The position numbers and the translations under genes are program-made. The notes beneath the pieces were generated by a model. The model did not search any database, was not told the origin of the DNA, and saw only the letters and a list, made by a program, of their open reading frames with translations. Shown here in pieces: positions 24,940-33,329 of a stretch of 64,000 nucleotides of DNA. The stretch lies in assembly GCF_020096995.1 (NCBI RefSeq), contig NZ_CP083692.1:496001-560000 (forward strand), given 5' to 3'. Each line of letters opens with the position of its first letter. Position 1 is the first letter of the stretch. The DNA is from Leucobacter sp. Psy1 (GTDB taxonomy: Bacteria > Actinomycetota > Actinomycetes > Actinomycetales > Microbacteriaceae).

Positions 24940-25494
24940 GTGAACGCAACAGGGAGTGACCCCATGATCGGCCAGGAGCCCGGTGTCGCAGCCGAGGCTG
25001 GGGCCCCCGCCGAGTGGCCGATCCCCGCCCACGAGTGGAAGCGGGTATCGTCGAAGTACGCGGTCGCCGACCTCGTGACGAACCTCATTCTGGTGGTCGT
25101 GGTGATCGCGGTCGGCGTCGTGGTGCAGGTCGTCGCCGACGAACCGTCTCCGTGGGCGCTCGCGGGAATCGGTGCGCTCGCGCTGATCCTCGTCGTGAAC
25201 GCGGTGCTCGCGTTCCGACGGGTCAAGGCGATCGGCTACGTGCTCCGCGACGACGACCTGCTGTTCCGCCGCGGCATCCTCTTCGAACGGGTCATCGCGG
25301 TGCCGTACGGCCGCCTGCAACTCGTCGATGTGACGCGGGGTCCGCTGCTGCGCGCTCTGGGGCTCGCGACGCTGAAGTTCGTCACGGCGTCAGCCGCTAC
25401 AGGAGTGAACCTGCCCGGGTTGCCGATGGCGGAGGCCGAGGCACTGCGCGACCGGCTCGTGGAGCTCGCGGAGACCAGGCGGTCCGGGCTGTGA
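24940..25494 (+). CDS. PH-domain (bPH2/YdbS-like) membrane protein
   Basis: A 184-residue protein. Two hydrophobic helices (about 48-68 and 73-90) are followed by a bPH2 segment (IGYVLRDDDLLFRRGILFER, then VIAVPYGRLQLVDVTRGPLL). It is YdbS-like, and the next gene (GTGA overlap) is YdbT-like, the usual pair in Gram-positive bacteria. The role is not established; in Bacillus, YdbST have been linked to bacteriocin resistance. The GTG start is supported by the leaderless -10 box. Confidence 0.82.
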   Translation: MNATGSDPMIGQEPGVAAEAGAPAEWPIPAHEWKRVSSKYAVADLVTNLILVVVVIAVGVVVQVVADEPSPWALAGIGALALILVVNAVLAFRRVKAIGYVLRDDDLLFRRGILFERVIAVPYGRLQLVDVTRGPLLRALGLATLKFVTASAATGVNLPGLPMAEAEALRDRLVELAETRRSGL

Positions 25495-27179
25495 GCGACC
25501 AGTCCGCTGTCTCGGGCGACGAGCCCCCGTCGATCGCCCCTGACGCCGACGCGCTCCCCGGTAAGGCGGACAGTGCTGGGTGGCGACGCATGCACCCCCT
25601 GACCCCGCTCATGCAGGGCGGGCTCGCGCTGCTCGTGATCCTCGGCATCATCATCGCGAACCTGCGCGAGATGCTCATCGAGCTCTTCGTGGGCGAGTCA
25701 TATTCGGGCGGCGGGCCTGAGGAACTGGTGCAGACCGTCATCGCGGAGGGGATGCTCGGGATCGGGATCGCCGCTATCTTCGCGCTGATTCTCCTCATCG
25801 TGTTCTTCTCCTGGCTGAGCTGGCGCGTGCACACCTACCGGATCACGGGGGAAGCGGTCGAGAACCGCTCGGGCATCCTGTTCAAGAAGCATCGGCGGGC
25901 ACCGCTCGATCGGATCCAGAGCGTGAACCTGCAGCGGCCGCTGCTGGCCCGCATCCTCGGGCTCACCAAGATCGAGGTGCAGACCGGCGGTCAGGGCGGC
26001 AAGGTCGAACTCGCCTACCTCGGGCATCGAGATGCCAAGACGGTGCGCGAGCAGATCGTGCGCTCAGCCGCGCGCTCGCAGGGCGAAGACGATTCCGCCG
26101 CGGCGGACGCGGAGGTCGGTGCCGCGACTGCTGCGGCCGACACTTCGGCAGGTGCCGTCGGGTACGACGGCACCGCCTACGGCGAGGCCCAGGGATCGTT
26201 CGATCGGCGTGTCCAGGAATTCGCCGACTTCGACATCGATGCGTCGGCGCGCACCTCAGGGGTCCTCGTCTCCGTTCCGGTCCCGCGACTGATCGGCAGC
26301 ATCCTGCTGAGCTGGGAGATGCTCTTCACCGCCGCTATCCTCATCGGGATCGTGGTGATCGCGATCGTGCGGTCGCCCGGTGCTCTCGTCGGCCTGATCC
26401 CGCTCGCGCTCGTGATGGTCGGGCTCATTTTCGGACAGTTCAACAAGGGCTTCAATTTCACGCTGACCCGGTCGCGCGAGGGGATCAGGACCAGTGCAGG
26501 ACTGACCGCGACGAACACCGAGACCATCCCGCTCGGCCGTGTGCACAGCGTGGAGGCCATGCAGCCGCTCGGGTGGCGGATCTTCGGGTGGTGGAAGGTC
26601 CGCATCAACGTCGCGGGATACTCCGTCTCGCAGGGCGGTCAGAACAGCAACCGCAACATCGTGCTCCCGGTCGGGCGCGCGGAGGACGCGCTGCGTGTGC
26701 TCGAGGCGCTCCTGCCCGACGCCTTCGACGAGGAGCACCCGCTCAGCGATGCGCTGATCGGTGCCGGCGCTGGCTACGTCGGGCCAGGACACCGGGCCGC
26801 GTGGGTGCTCTGGTTCGGCCGCCCTCACGCAGGTGTGCAGCTCGTTGCCCAGGGCGCAGGCGACGAGCGCGCGACCCTCCGCATCCGACGGGGCGCGCTC
26901 ACGCGTTCCCTCATCGTCGCGCCCCTGCTCCGCGCGCAGTCCGTGCAGCTCAGGCGCCCGCTCGTGCACCGCATGCTCGGTCTCGCCTCGATCCAGACCC
27001 ACACCGTGCTCGGGCCGATCGGGGTGGAAGCGCGCGGACTCGCCCTGCCCACCGCGAGAGAGTTCTTCGACGAGCTCTCCGCGACCGTGGTTCGCGTGCA
27101 GAGCGGCGAGGCCGACCGGCGCGAGGCCGAGCGCCTGGCCGACGCGTCGGATACCGAGCTGAGCGCGGGGCAGCTGTGA
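25491..27179 (+). CDS. Multi-PH-domain (YdbT-like) membrane protein
   Basis: A 562-residue protein with repeated units of paired transmembrane helices plus a bPH2 domain. The first unit has helices near 42-60 and 88-112 followed by ITGEAVENRSGILFKKHRRA. The second has helices near 270-310 followed by LTRSREGIRTSAGLTATNTE. A third PH-like unit lies near 430-535 (ATLRIRRGALTRSLIVAPLL). A low-complexity Ala/Asp linker separates units one and two. Coupled by a four-base overlap to the YdbS-like gene before it and the DUF2520 gene after it. Confidence 0.85.
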   Translation: MSDQSAVSGDEPPSIAPDADALPGKADSAGWRRMHPLTPLMQGGLALLVILGIIIANLREMLIELFVGESYSGGGPEELVQTVIAEGMLGIGIAAIFALILLIVFFSWLSWRVHTYRITGEAVENRSGILFKKHRRAPLDRIQSVNLQRPLLARILGLTKIEVQTGGQGGKVELAYLGHRDAKTVREQIVRSAARSQGEDDSAAADAEVGAATAAADTSAGAVGYDGTAYGEAQGSFDRRVQEFADFDIDASARTSGVLVSVPVPRLIGSILLSWEMLFTAAILIGIVVIAIVRSPGALVGLIPLALVMVGLIFGQFNKGFNFTLTRSREGIRTSAGLTATNTETIPLGRVHSVEAMQPLGWRIFGWWKVRINVAGYSVSQGGQNSNRNIVLPVGRAEDALRVLEALLPDAFDEEHPLSDALIGAGAGYVGPGHRAAWVLWFGRPHAGVQLVAQGAGDERATLRIRRGALTRSLIVAPLLRAQSVQLRRPLVHRMLGLASIQTHTVLGPIGVEARGLALPTAREFFDELSATVVRVQSGEADRREAERLADASDTELSAGQL

Positions 27180-27898
27180 CCCCGGCTCCGCAGCAGTCCC
27201 GGCTGGGGGTCGGAATCGTCGGAGCCGGTCGTGTCGGCCCCGTTCTGGGGCGCGCGCTCGCCGGTGCGGGGCACGCCATCACCGGGGTGTCGGCACTCAG
27301 TGAGGAGAGTCGCGAACGCGCCGAATCGATGCTGCCTGGCATCCCGGTGCTCGAGGTGCCCGAGATCGTCCGCCGGTCCGAGCTTGTGCTCTTCGCCGTC
27401 CCCGGCGATGAATTGCCCGGCCTGGTGCACGGGCTCACCGAGACGGGCGCCTGGCAGCCGGGGCAGATCGTGATCCACACGGCGCCCGAGCACGGCTTCG
27501 GGGTATTCGAGCCGGCACTCGCGCGCGGTGTGATCCCCCTCGCCCTGCACCCCGCCATCGTGTTCACCGGGACGAGCCTCGATCTCTCCAGGCTCGTGGA
27601 TGCGACGGTCGCCGTGACGGCGCCCGCACCCGTGCTGCCGATCGGACAGGCGCTCGCCGTCGAGATGGGCGCCGAACCGGTGATCATCGCCGAGACTGAC
27701 CGGCCGGCGTACGCCGAAGCCGTTGCCGCGGCCGAGGAGTTCTCGCGTGCCGTCGTGCGTCAGGCCGCTGAGGCGATGCGCGGGTTCGGCGTGGAGCGGC
27801 CCGATCGCGTGGTCGGAGGGATCGTTCGGGCCGCCGTCGAGGAGGAGCTCATCGCTGCGGAGTCTGCCGGACCGTCGGAGCCGAACATCGACGGGTAG
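27176..27898 (+). CDS. Rossmann-fold DUF2520 protein
   Basis: A 240-residue NAD(P)-binding-like protein. The glycine-rich turn [16 protein letters not shown] begins near residue 12, and the C-terminal helical half matches DUF2520. It resembles ketopantoate-reductase or ProC-like dehydrogenases, but the substrate is unknown. In mycobacteria the homolog (Rv3603c) directly precedes panC-panD. Here panC is absent and lysS follows. GTG start overlaps the upstream stop by four bases. Confidence 0.8.
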   Translation: MTPAPQQSRLGVGIVGAGRVGPVLGRALAGAGHAITGVSALSEESRERAESMLPGIPVLEVPEIVRRSELVLFAVPGDELPGLVHGLTETGAWQPGQIVIHTAPEHGFGVFEPALARGVIPLALHPAIVFTGTSLDLSRLVDATVAVTAPAPVLPIGQALAVEMGAEPVIIAETDRPAYAEAVAAAEEFSRAVVRQAAEAMRGFGVERPDRVVGGIVRAAVEEELIAAESAGPSEPNIDG

Positions 27899-27901
27899 AC
27901 T
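27896..27901 (+). promoter_or_regulatory. -10 box TAGACT upstream of lysS
   Basis: TAGACT overlaps the TAG stop codon of the DUF2520 gene and lies 37 bases before the lysS ATG. This suggests a separate promoter for lysS. Confidence 0.35.
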
Positions 27902-27938
27902 TGTGCGGTACGCCGACCACACGGAGGACCCCGCCCCC

Positions 27939-29483
27939 ATGAGCGATCAGACCACGCCAGAGCGCATCGACACCGAGAGCTTCGAAGACGAGGTCTTCGA
28001 GCAGAAGCAGGTGCGACTCGACAAGCGCGACCGGCTGAACGCCGATGGCGACCTCGCGGGAGGAGCGTACCCCGTCTCTGTGCCCGTGACGACCACGATC
28101 CCCGCCGTCCGGGCGCAGTGGAGCCACCTCACCGAGACGCCCGACAGCTCGTCAGGCGAGACCGTCGGTGTGGCGGGTCGCGTCGTCTTCCAGCGGAACA
28201 CTGGCAAGCTGTGCTTCGCCAGCCTGCAGTCCGGCAACGGGGAGCGCATCCAGGCCATGGTGAGCCTCGCCGAGGTCGGCGAGGAGTCGCTCGCGCGCTT
28301 CAAAGAGCTCGTCGACCTCGGCGATCACCTCTTCGTGAGCGGCGAGGTCATCTCGAGCCGCCGCGGCGAGCTGTCGATCATGGTGCGTGATTGGCGCATC
28401 GCTGCGAAGGCCCTGGCTCCGCTCCCGAACATGTACGGCGAGCTGAACGAGGAGACCCGGGTGCGTCAGCGCTACCTCGACCTCATCCAGCGCGAGCAGG
28501 CGCGCGTCAACGTCCGCGCCCGCGCTGCGGCGATGGCGAGCCTGCGGCAGACGTTCGCCGACCGGGACTTCATCGAGGTCGAGACGCCGATGCTGCAGAC
28601 CATGCACGGTGGTGCCTCGGCTCGCCCGTTCGTGACGCAGTCGAACGCGTTCGACACCGACCTCTACCTCCGCATCGCGCCCGAGCTGTTCCTGAAGCGC
28701 GCCGCCGTCGGCGGTCTGGAGCGGGTGTTCGAGATCAACCGCAACTTCCGCAACGAGGGCGCCGACTCGACGCACAGCCCCGAGTTCGCGATGCTCGAGG
28801 CGTACCAGGCCTACTCCGACTACCAGGGGATCGCCGACCTCACGCAGTCGCTCGTGCAGAACGCGGCCCTCGCAGCGAACGCCGGCACGGAGCGGGCCGG
28901 CTCGCACACCGTGCTCTGGGCCGACGGCACCCTCTTCGATCTCGGTGGAGACTGGGATCGCATCTCGATGTACGGGACCCTCTCCGAAGCGGCAGGTCGC
29001 GAGATCACGCCGGAGACCTCCGTGGCCGAACTCCAGGCGCTCGCCGACGCTGAAGGCGTCGAGGTCAAGCTGCCGAATCACGGAAAGCTCGTCGAGGAGC
29101 TGTGGGAGCACTTCGTGAAGGACGGCCTCACGCGACCCACCTTCGTCATGGACTTCCCGGTTGAGACGAGCCCGCTGACCCGTCACCACCGTTCGATTCC
29201 GGGTGTCGTGGAGAAGTGGGACCTCTATGTGCGGGGCTTCGAGCTGGCCACCGGCTACTCCGAGCTGGTCGACCCCGTCGTGCAGCGCGAGCGCTTCGTG
29301 GAGCAGGCCGCGCAGGCCGCCCGCGGCGATGATGAGGCGATGCGCGTCGACGAGGAGTTCCTGCGGGCCCTCGAGCACGGCATGCCGCCGTCGGGGGGCA
29401 TGGGCATGGGCATCGATCGTCTGCTGATGGCTCTGACGGGTCTCGGGATCCGCGAGACGATCCTCTTCCCGCTCGTCAAGTAG
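27939..29483 (+). CDS. lysS: Lysyl-tRNA synthetase (class II)
   Basis: A 514-residue cytoplasmic enzyme charging tRNA-Lys. The N-terminal OB-fold anticodon-binding domain (~65-170) is followed by the class II catalytic core: motif 2 [18 protein letters not shown] near 270 and motif 3 [13 protein letters not shown] near 488. ACGGAGGA precedes the ATG. An acidic ~40-residue N-terminal extension is present. It is the soluble housekeeping form, not the LysX fusion. Confidence 0.96.
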   Translation: MSDQTTPERIDTESFEDEVFEQKQVRLDKRDRLNADGDLAGGAYPVSVPVTTTIPAVRAQWSHLTETPDSSSGETVGVAGRVVFQRNTGKLCFASLQSGNGERIQAMVSLAEVGEESLARFKELVDLGDHLFVSGEVISSRRGELSIMVRDWRIAAKALAPLPNMYGELNEETRVRQRYLDLIQREQARVNVRARAAAMASLRQTFADRDFIEVETPMLQTMHGGASARPFVTQSNAFDTDLYLRIAPELFLKRAAVGGLERVFEINRNFRNEGADSTHSPEFAMLEAYQAYSDYQGIADLTQSLVQNAALAANAGTERAGSHTVLWADGTLFDLGGDWDRISMYGTLSEAAGREITPETSVAELQALADAEGVEVKLPNHGKLVEELWEHFVKDGLTRPTFVMDFPVETSPLTRHHRSIPGVVEKWDLYVRGFELATGYSELVDPVVQRERFVEQAAQAARGDDEAMRVDEEFLRALEHGMPPSGGMGMGIDRLLMALTGLGIRETILFPLVK

Positions 29484-29520
29484 CCCGGTCGGCAGGGACG
29501 GCGCTCTCAGACGGGTGTCG

Positions 29521-29526
29521 TATCCT
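29521..29526 (+). promoter_or_regulatory. -10 box TATCCT, leaderless start of the small membrane protein
   Basis: TATCCT with seven bases between it and the ATG at 29534. Confidence 0.45.
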
Positions 29527-29533
29527 GGTGCCC

Positions 29534-29737
29534 ATGGACAACTGGTGGCTGAACGCCCTCTGGTCGATCACCCCGACCGTGCTCATCGGCATCTTCTTCT
29601 TCGTCGTGATGCGTCTCATTCTCCGCGCGGACCGCACTGAACGCCGGGTGTACCGCGAGATGGAAGCCGAGGAGCGGGCCCGCATGGGGTTGCCGCCGCG
29701 CGGGGAAGAACCGGCCGCTTCGGACGCGCGCAGCTGA
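29534..29737 (+). CDS. Small single-helix membrane protein
   Basis: A 67-residue protein with one strong transmembrane helix (about 10-29, TPTVLIGIFFFVVMRLIL) and a charged helical tail (RADRTERRVYREMEAEERAR). I do not recognise the family by function. Similar short proteins are common beside lysS in Microbacteriaceae as far as I recall. The ATG is supported by a leaderless -10 box. An in-frame GTG two codons earlier is possible. Confidence 0.65.
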   Translation: MDNWWLNALWSITPTVLIGIFFFVVMRLILRADRTERRVYREMEAEERARMGLPPRGEEPAASDARS

Positions 29738-29814
29738 CGCCTGAGGCGCTTCCCTGATCCCAGGCCCGGTACAGTACCAGGAGGGGATGAACTCGGGCCG
29801 ACGGAGAGGGCGCC

Positions 29815-31299
29815 ATGGAAGCGATCGCAGCGGTGCTCTCGGACTGGTCGTGGAGTTGGGCGCTCGTTCCGGTCTTCATCGACCTCGTGATCCGCGTCGT
29901 GGCGCTCTTCGTCGTCCCGCGAAACCGCCGCCCCACCTCGGGCATGGCGTGGCTGCTCGCGATCTTCTTCTTCCCCATCCCCGGACTCATCCTCTTCCTG
30001 ATCATCGGCAGCAACCGCCTGCCGAAAGCTCGCGTCCAGAAGCAGGAGGCCATCAACGAGCTCGTTGCCGAGATCGCGACCCGCGAAGAGGAGGCCCTGG
30101 TCACGCGGGCCATCGATCTGCCCCTCGGTGTCTTCGGCGCTGTGAAGCTCGGTCGGTCGCTCGGGGCGCAGCCGATGCTCAGGGGGAATCGCGCTCGGCT
30201 CCACACTGACTACGAGGGATCGTTCGCGAGCATGGCGGAGGCGATCCGCACGGCGCGCGAATACGTGCACATCGAGTTCTACATCCTCGTCTTCGACTCC
30301 ACGACCGCGGTCGTGTTCGACGCACTGGAGGACGTGCGGCGCCGCGGAGTCGAGGTGCGCGTGCTGCTCGATCACATCTCGTCGGTGCGCAACCCTGGGA
30401 TGAAGCGCACCGCCGACCGGCTCACGGAGATCGGCGCGCAGTGGTCGTACATGTTGCCCGTGCGACCCTGGCGCGGCGAGTACCAGCGACCCGACCTCCG
30501 CAACCATCGCAAGATCGTCGTCGTGGACGGCGAGGTCGGGTTCATGGGCTCGCAGAACCTCGTGGACTCGAGCTACAACAAACGCTCAAACCGCCGCCGC
30601 GGCCTGCACTGGAAGGACCTCATGGTGCGGGTCGAGGGCCCCGTCGTGCTCGGGCTCGAAGCGGTCTTCCAGGGCGACTGGTTCCTCGAGACCGGCGAGT
30701 ACCTTGAGCACCTCGCCGAAAACGAGATCGCGGTGCCGCAGCCCGGTGATCTTGACTGTCAGATCGTGCCGAGCGGGCCAGGGTACGTGAGCGAGAACAA
30801 CCTGCAGGTGTTCGTCGCGCTCATGTACACCGCGGTCTCCAGGATCAGCATCACCAGCCCGTACTTCGTGCCCGACGGCTCGATCATGAATGCGATCCGG
30901 GCCGCGACAGGTCGCGGAGTGCGCGTCGAGCTCTTCGTGTCCGAAATCGGGGACCAGCCCGTCGTGTACCACGCGCAGCGCTCGTACTACGAAGAGCTCC
31001 TGCGGGCCGGCGTGCGGATCCACATGTTCCGACCGCCTTACATCCTCCACTCCAAGCACTTCACCGTCGATGACGAGGTCGCCGTCATCGGTTCGTCGAA
31101 CATGGATCAGCGGTCGTTCGGCCTGAACATGGAAGTCTCCATGGTGGTGCACGGCCAGGACTTCGTCCGCGAGCTCGACCGCGTGAACGACTACTACCGA
31201 GAGAACTCCCGTGAGATGACGGCAGAGGAGTGGTCGCGTCAGCCGCTGAGGTGGCAGCTCATGGACAACCTCGCGCGACTCACCTCCGCCCTGCAGTAG
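29815..31299 (+). CDS. cls: Cardiolipin synthase (PLD family)
   Basis: A 494-residue membrane enzyme that condenses phospholipids into cardiolipin. Two N-terminal transmembrane helices (about 12-35 and 42-65) precede two phospholipase-D HKD motifs: NHRKIVVVDGEVGFMGSQN near 228 and HSKHFTVDDEVAVIGSSNMD near 408. The two-HKD, two-helix layout is that of bacterial ClsA-type enzymes. AGAGGG precedes the ATG. A palindromic GGTACAGTACC at about 29768 contains a TACAGT -10-like hexamer. Confidence 0.93.
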   Translation: MEAIAAVLSDWSWSWALVPVFIDLVIRVVALFVVPRNRRPTSGMAWLLAIFFFPIPGLILFLIIGSNRLPKARVQKQEAINELVAEIATREEEALVTRAIDLPLGVFGAVKLGRSLGAQPMLRGNRARLHTDYEGSFASMAEAIRTAREYVHIEFYILVFDSTTAVVFDALEDVRRRGVEVRVLLDHISSVRNPGMKRTADRLTEIGAQWSYMLPVRPWRGEYQRPDLRNHRKIVVVDGEVGFMGSQNLVDSSYNKRSNRRRGLHWKDLMVRVEGPVVLGLEAVFQGDWFLETGEYLEHLAENEIAVPQPGDLDCQIVPSGPGYVSENNLQVFVALMYTAVSRISITSPYFVPDGSIMNAIRAATGRGVRVELFVSEIGDQPVVYHAQRSYYEELLRAGVRIHMFRPPYILHSKHFTVDDEVAVIGSSNMDQRSFGLNMEVSMVVHGQDFVRELDRVNDYYRENSREMTAEEWSRQPLRWQLMDNLARLTSALQ

Positions 31300-31401
31300 T
31301 CCGCACGGCGCGTTGCACCACACCGGTTGCGCATCTCGTTTTGGCAACGGGGCCGTGGGCGTGGCAGGATCAGCGTACGTTCTCGATGAGAGGAAAACGC
31401 A

Positions 31402-33312
31402 ATGGCGCGTCAAGCTGAATCCACGTCCACTCCCGCACCCGACGCCGCGTCCGCGGCGGCGGCACCATCCAGTTCGTCGGCCGAGCCGGCTTCGGCCGCA
31501 TCCGGCGCAGCGAAGACGGAGGCCTCGAAGTCTGCGGCGTCGAAGTCTGAGGCGTCAAAGCCTGCCGCGAAGAAGGCTCCCGCGAAGAAGACCGCTGCGA
31601 AGAAGACCCCGACCCGCAAGACCACTGCGAAGTCTGCAGCCACCAAGTCGGCCGCTGCGAAGTCGGCCGCTGCGAAGTCGGCTCCGGCGAAGGAAGCCGC
31701 TGCGAAGTCGGTTCCCGCGAAGGCGGCAGACACGGATGTGCAGGCATCGAGCACCGCCGAGGCGCCGGCCGCTCCGAAAGCGCGGAAGTCTCTGGCGCGT
31801 CGGAAGCGCCCCCGCAAGGGCCCGCAGACCGGCCCCGTGACGATCGGCCGCAGCAAGTTCACGAAGCTGAAGAACATCTCGGAGATCAGGCATTACCTGC
31901 GTACGAGCGACACCCCCGTCTTCTTCGTCGGGGCGACGGCGTTCAACCTGCTGGGCCTCGACCGCTGGGTGCGCGGCTTCTCATACATCACCTACTACGA
32001 CAGCTGGGACGGGACGCACCCCCGCGTCTTCAGCCCGACGGGACGAGCGCAGCGCGAGTTCGAGAGCGGTGAGGACATCAACAACTGGTTGCTGCGCAAC
32101 CATGAGGTGCGGGCGCATATCGAACGGCGCACCCCCGCCGGTAAGCGGCCGCAGGTCGTCATGGTCTTCTTCGACGAGGAGACCGCCAGGATCTGCGAGG
32201 AGCTCGATTACGAGCTGATCCTGCCGAGCCACGACCTGCGCGAGCGACTGGACTCGAAGATCGTGACGACGCAGATCGCGGATTCGGTTGGCGTTCCGAG
32301 CGTGCCGAACGTGCTCACGACGGTGGAGGGCTGGGACGAGCTCGTCAAGGTCACCGAGAAGGCAGGACTCGGTCAGGATCTGGTGATCCAGACCGCCTAC
32401 GGCGATTCGGGGAAGACCACCTACTTCGTGACCAGCGAGGCCGAGTTCGCGGCCATCGCCGACGAGGTCACGGGTGTTGAGATCAAGGTGATGAAGCGGA
32501 TCAACAACCGCCCCATCGCGATCGAGGCCGTACTCACGCGCAACGGAACCGTCGTCGGGCCGTGCATGACCGAGATCACCGGGCACGCCGACCTCACGCC
32601 GTACCGCGGGGGCTGGGCGGGGAACGAGATGTTCCCGACCGTGCTCGACGACGAGAGTCGGCACGCGGCGGTCCAGCTGGTCCGCAAGCTCGGCGACCGA
32701 CTCGCCAAGGAGGGGTACCGCGGATTCTTCGAGGTCGACGTCCTCCTCGATACGGATACGGGGGACGTCTACCTCGGCGAGTTGAATCCGCGCATCAGCG
32801 GCGCTTCCGCCATCACGAACGTGACGGCCGGCGCCTATGCAGACGTTCCGCTCTTCGCGTTCCACCTGCTCGAGTACTCGGGCATCGACTTCGATATCGA
32901 CGTCGATGAGATCAACTCGCGCTGGGAGGAGCTCGCGTCCGAGGACGAGTGGAGCCACATGGTCATCAAGCAGACGGTGGACACCGTCGAGCGGATCGAC
33001 GTGGCACCGCGGACGGGTCGCTATGTGCTGGATCACTACGGGAATCTCGTCTACACGCACGGCGACCTCGATTGGCACCTCCTCTCCGGAGAGCACGAGG
33101 CATTCTTCCTGCGCATCTACAACAGCGGCGACTACCGGTGGAAGGGCGCCGACCTGGGCATCCTGGTCACCAAGGCGCACCTGGAGGCGAGTCATGGAGG
33201 CCTCACCCTGCACGCGAAGTACCTCGTCGACGCGATCCGCGGCATGTACAGCGCGACGCCGATCGAGAGCGGCGAACCTGCGCCGAAGCCCGCACCGACC
33301 AAGGGCAAGTGA
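31402..33312 (+). CDS. ATP-grasp ligase-like protein with histone-H1-like N-terminal tail
   Basis: A 636-residue protein. Residues 1-~140 are low-complexity Ala/Lys/Ser/Pro, with repeated AAAKS and PAKK units and a basic end (KARKSLARRKRPRKGPQTG), like bacterial histone-H1-like tails. Residues ~150-280 form a pre-ATP-grasp domain. Residues ~285-500 form the ATP-grasp domain, with nucleotide-contact segment DLVIQTAYGDSGKTTYFV and metal ligands E444, E460 and N462 in EVDVLLDTDTGDVYLGELNP. A further ~130 residues follow. ATP-grasp enzymes usually activate a carboxylate and join it to an amine or thiol; it is not a true biotin carboxylase by context. The next gene, 17 bp on, is a NylB-like hydrolase. 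Substrate unknown. Confidence 0.82.
   Translation: MARQAESTSTPAPDAASAAAAPSSSSAEPASAASGAAKTEASKSAASKSEASKPAAKKAPAKKTAAKKTPTRKTTAKSAATKSAAAKSAAAKSAPAKEAAAKSVPAKAADTDVQASSTAEAPAAPKARKSLARRKRPRKGPQTGPVTIGRSKFTKLKNISEIRHYLRTSDTPVFFVGATAFNLLGLDRWVRGFSYITYYDSWDGTHPRVFSPTGRAQREFESGEDINNWLLRNHEVRAHIERRTPAGKRPQVVMVFFDEETARICEELDYELILPSHDLRERLDSKIVTTQIADSVGVPSVPNVLTTVEGWDELVKVTEKAGLGQDLVIQTAYGDSGKTTYFVTSEAEFAAIADEVTGVEIKVMKRINNRPIAIEAVLTRNGTVVGPCMTEITGHADLTPYRGGWAGNEMFPTVLDDESRHAAVQLVRKLGDRLAKEGYRGFFEVDVLLDTDTGDVYLGELNPRISGASAITNVTAGAYADVPLFAFHLLEYSGIDFDIDVDEINSRWEELASEDEWSHMVIKQTVDTVERIDVAPRTGRYVLDHYGNLVYTHGDLDWHLLSGEHEAFFLRIYNSGDYRWKGADLGILVTKAHLEASHGGLTLHAKYLVDAIRGMYSATPIESGEPAPKPAPTKGK
31651..31710 (+). 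repeat. 15-bp coding tandem repeat (AAAKS units)
   Basis: GCCGCTGCGAAGTCG occurs at 31651-31665, 31666-31680 and 31696-31710, with diverged copies around. It encodes the AAAKS pentapeptide units of the H1-like tail and is prone to length variation by slippage. Confidence 0.8.
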
Positions 33313-33316
33313 CCGC

Positions 33317-33322
33317 TAAGAT
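33317..33322 (+). promoter_or_regulatory. -10 box TAAGAT, leaderless start of the NylB-like gene
   Basis: TAAGAT with seven bases between it and the ATG at 33330, in the 17-bp gap after the ATP-grasp gene. The hydrolase may therefore be transcribed independently as well. Confidence 0.45.
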
Positions 33323-33329
33323 ACCTCTG

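Noticed and set aside
31402..33312. Annotating the ATP-grasp protein as biotin carboxylase
   Set aside because: The ATP-grasp core alone does not show this. The carboxylase-specific context (carboxyltransferase or BCCP genes) is absent and the N-terminal layout differs.
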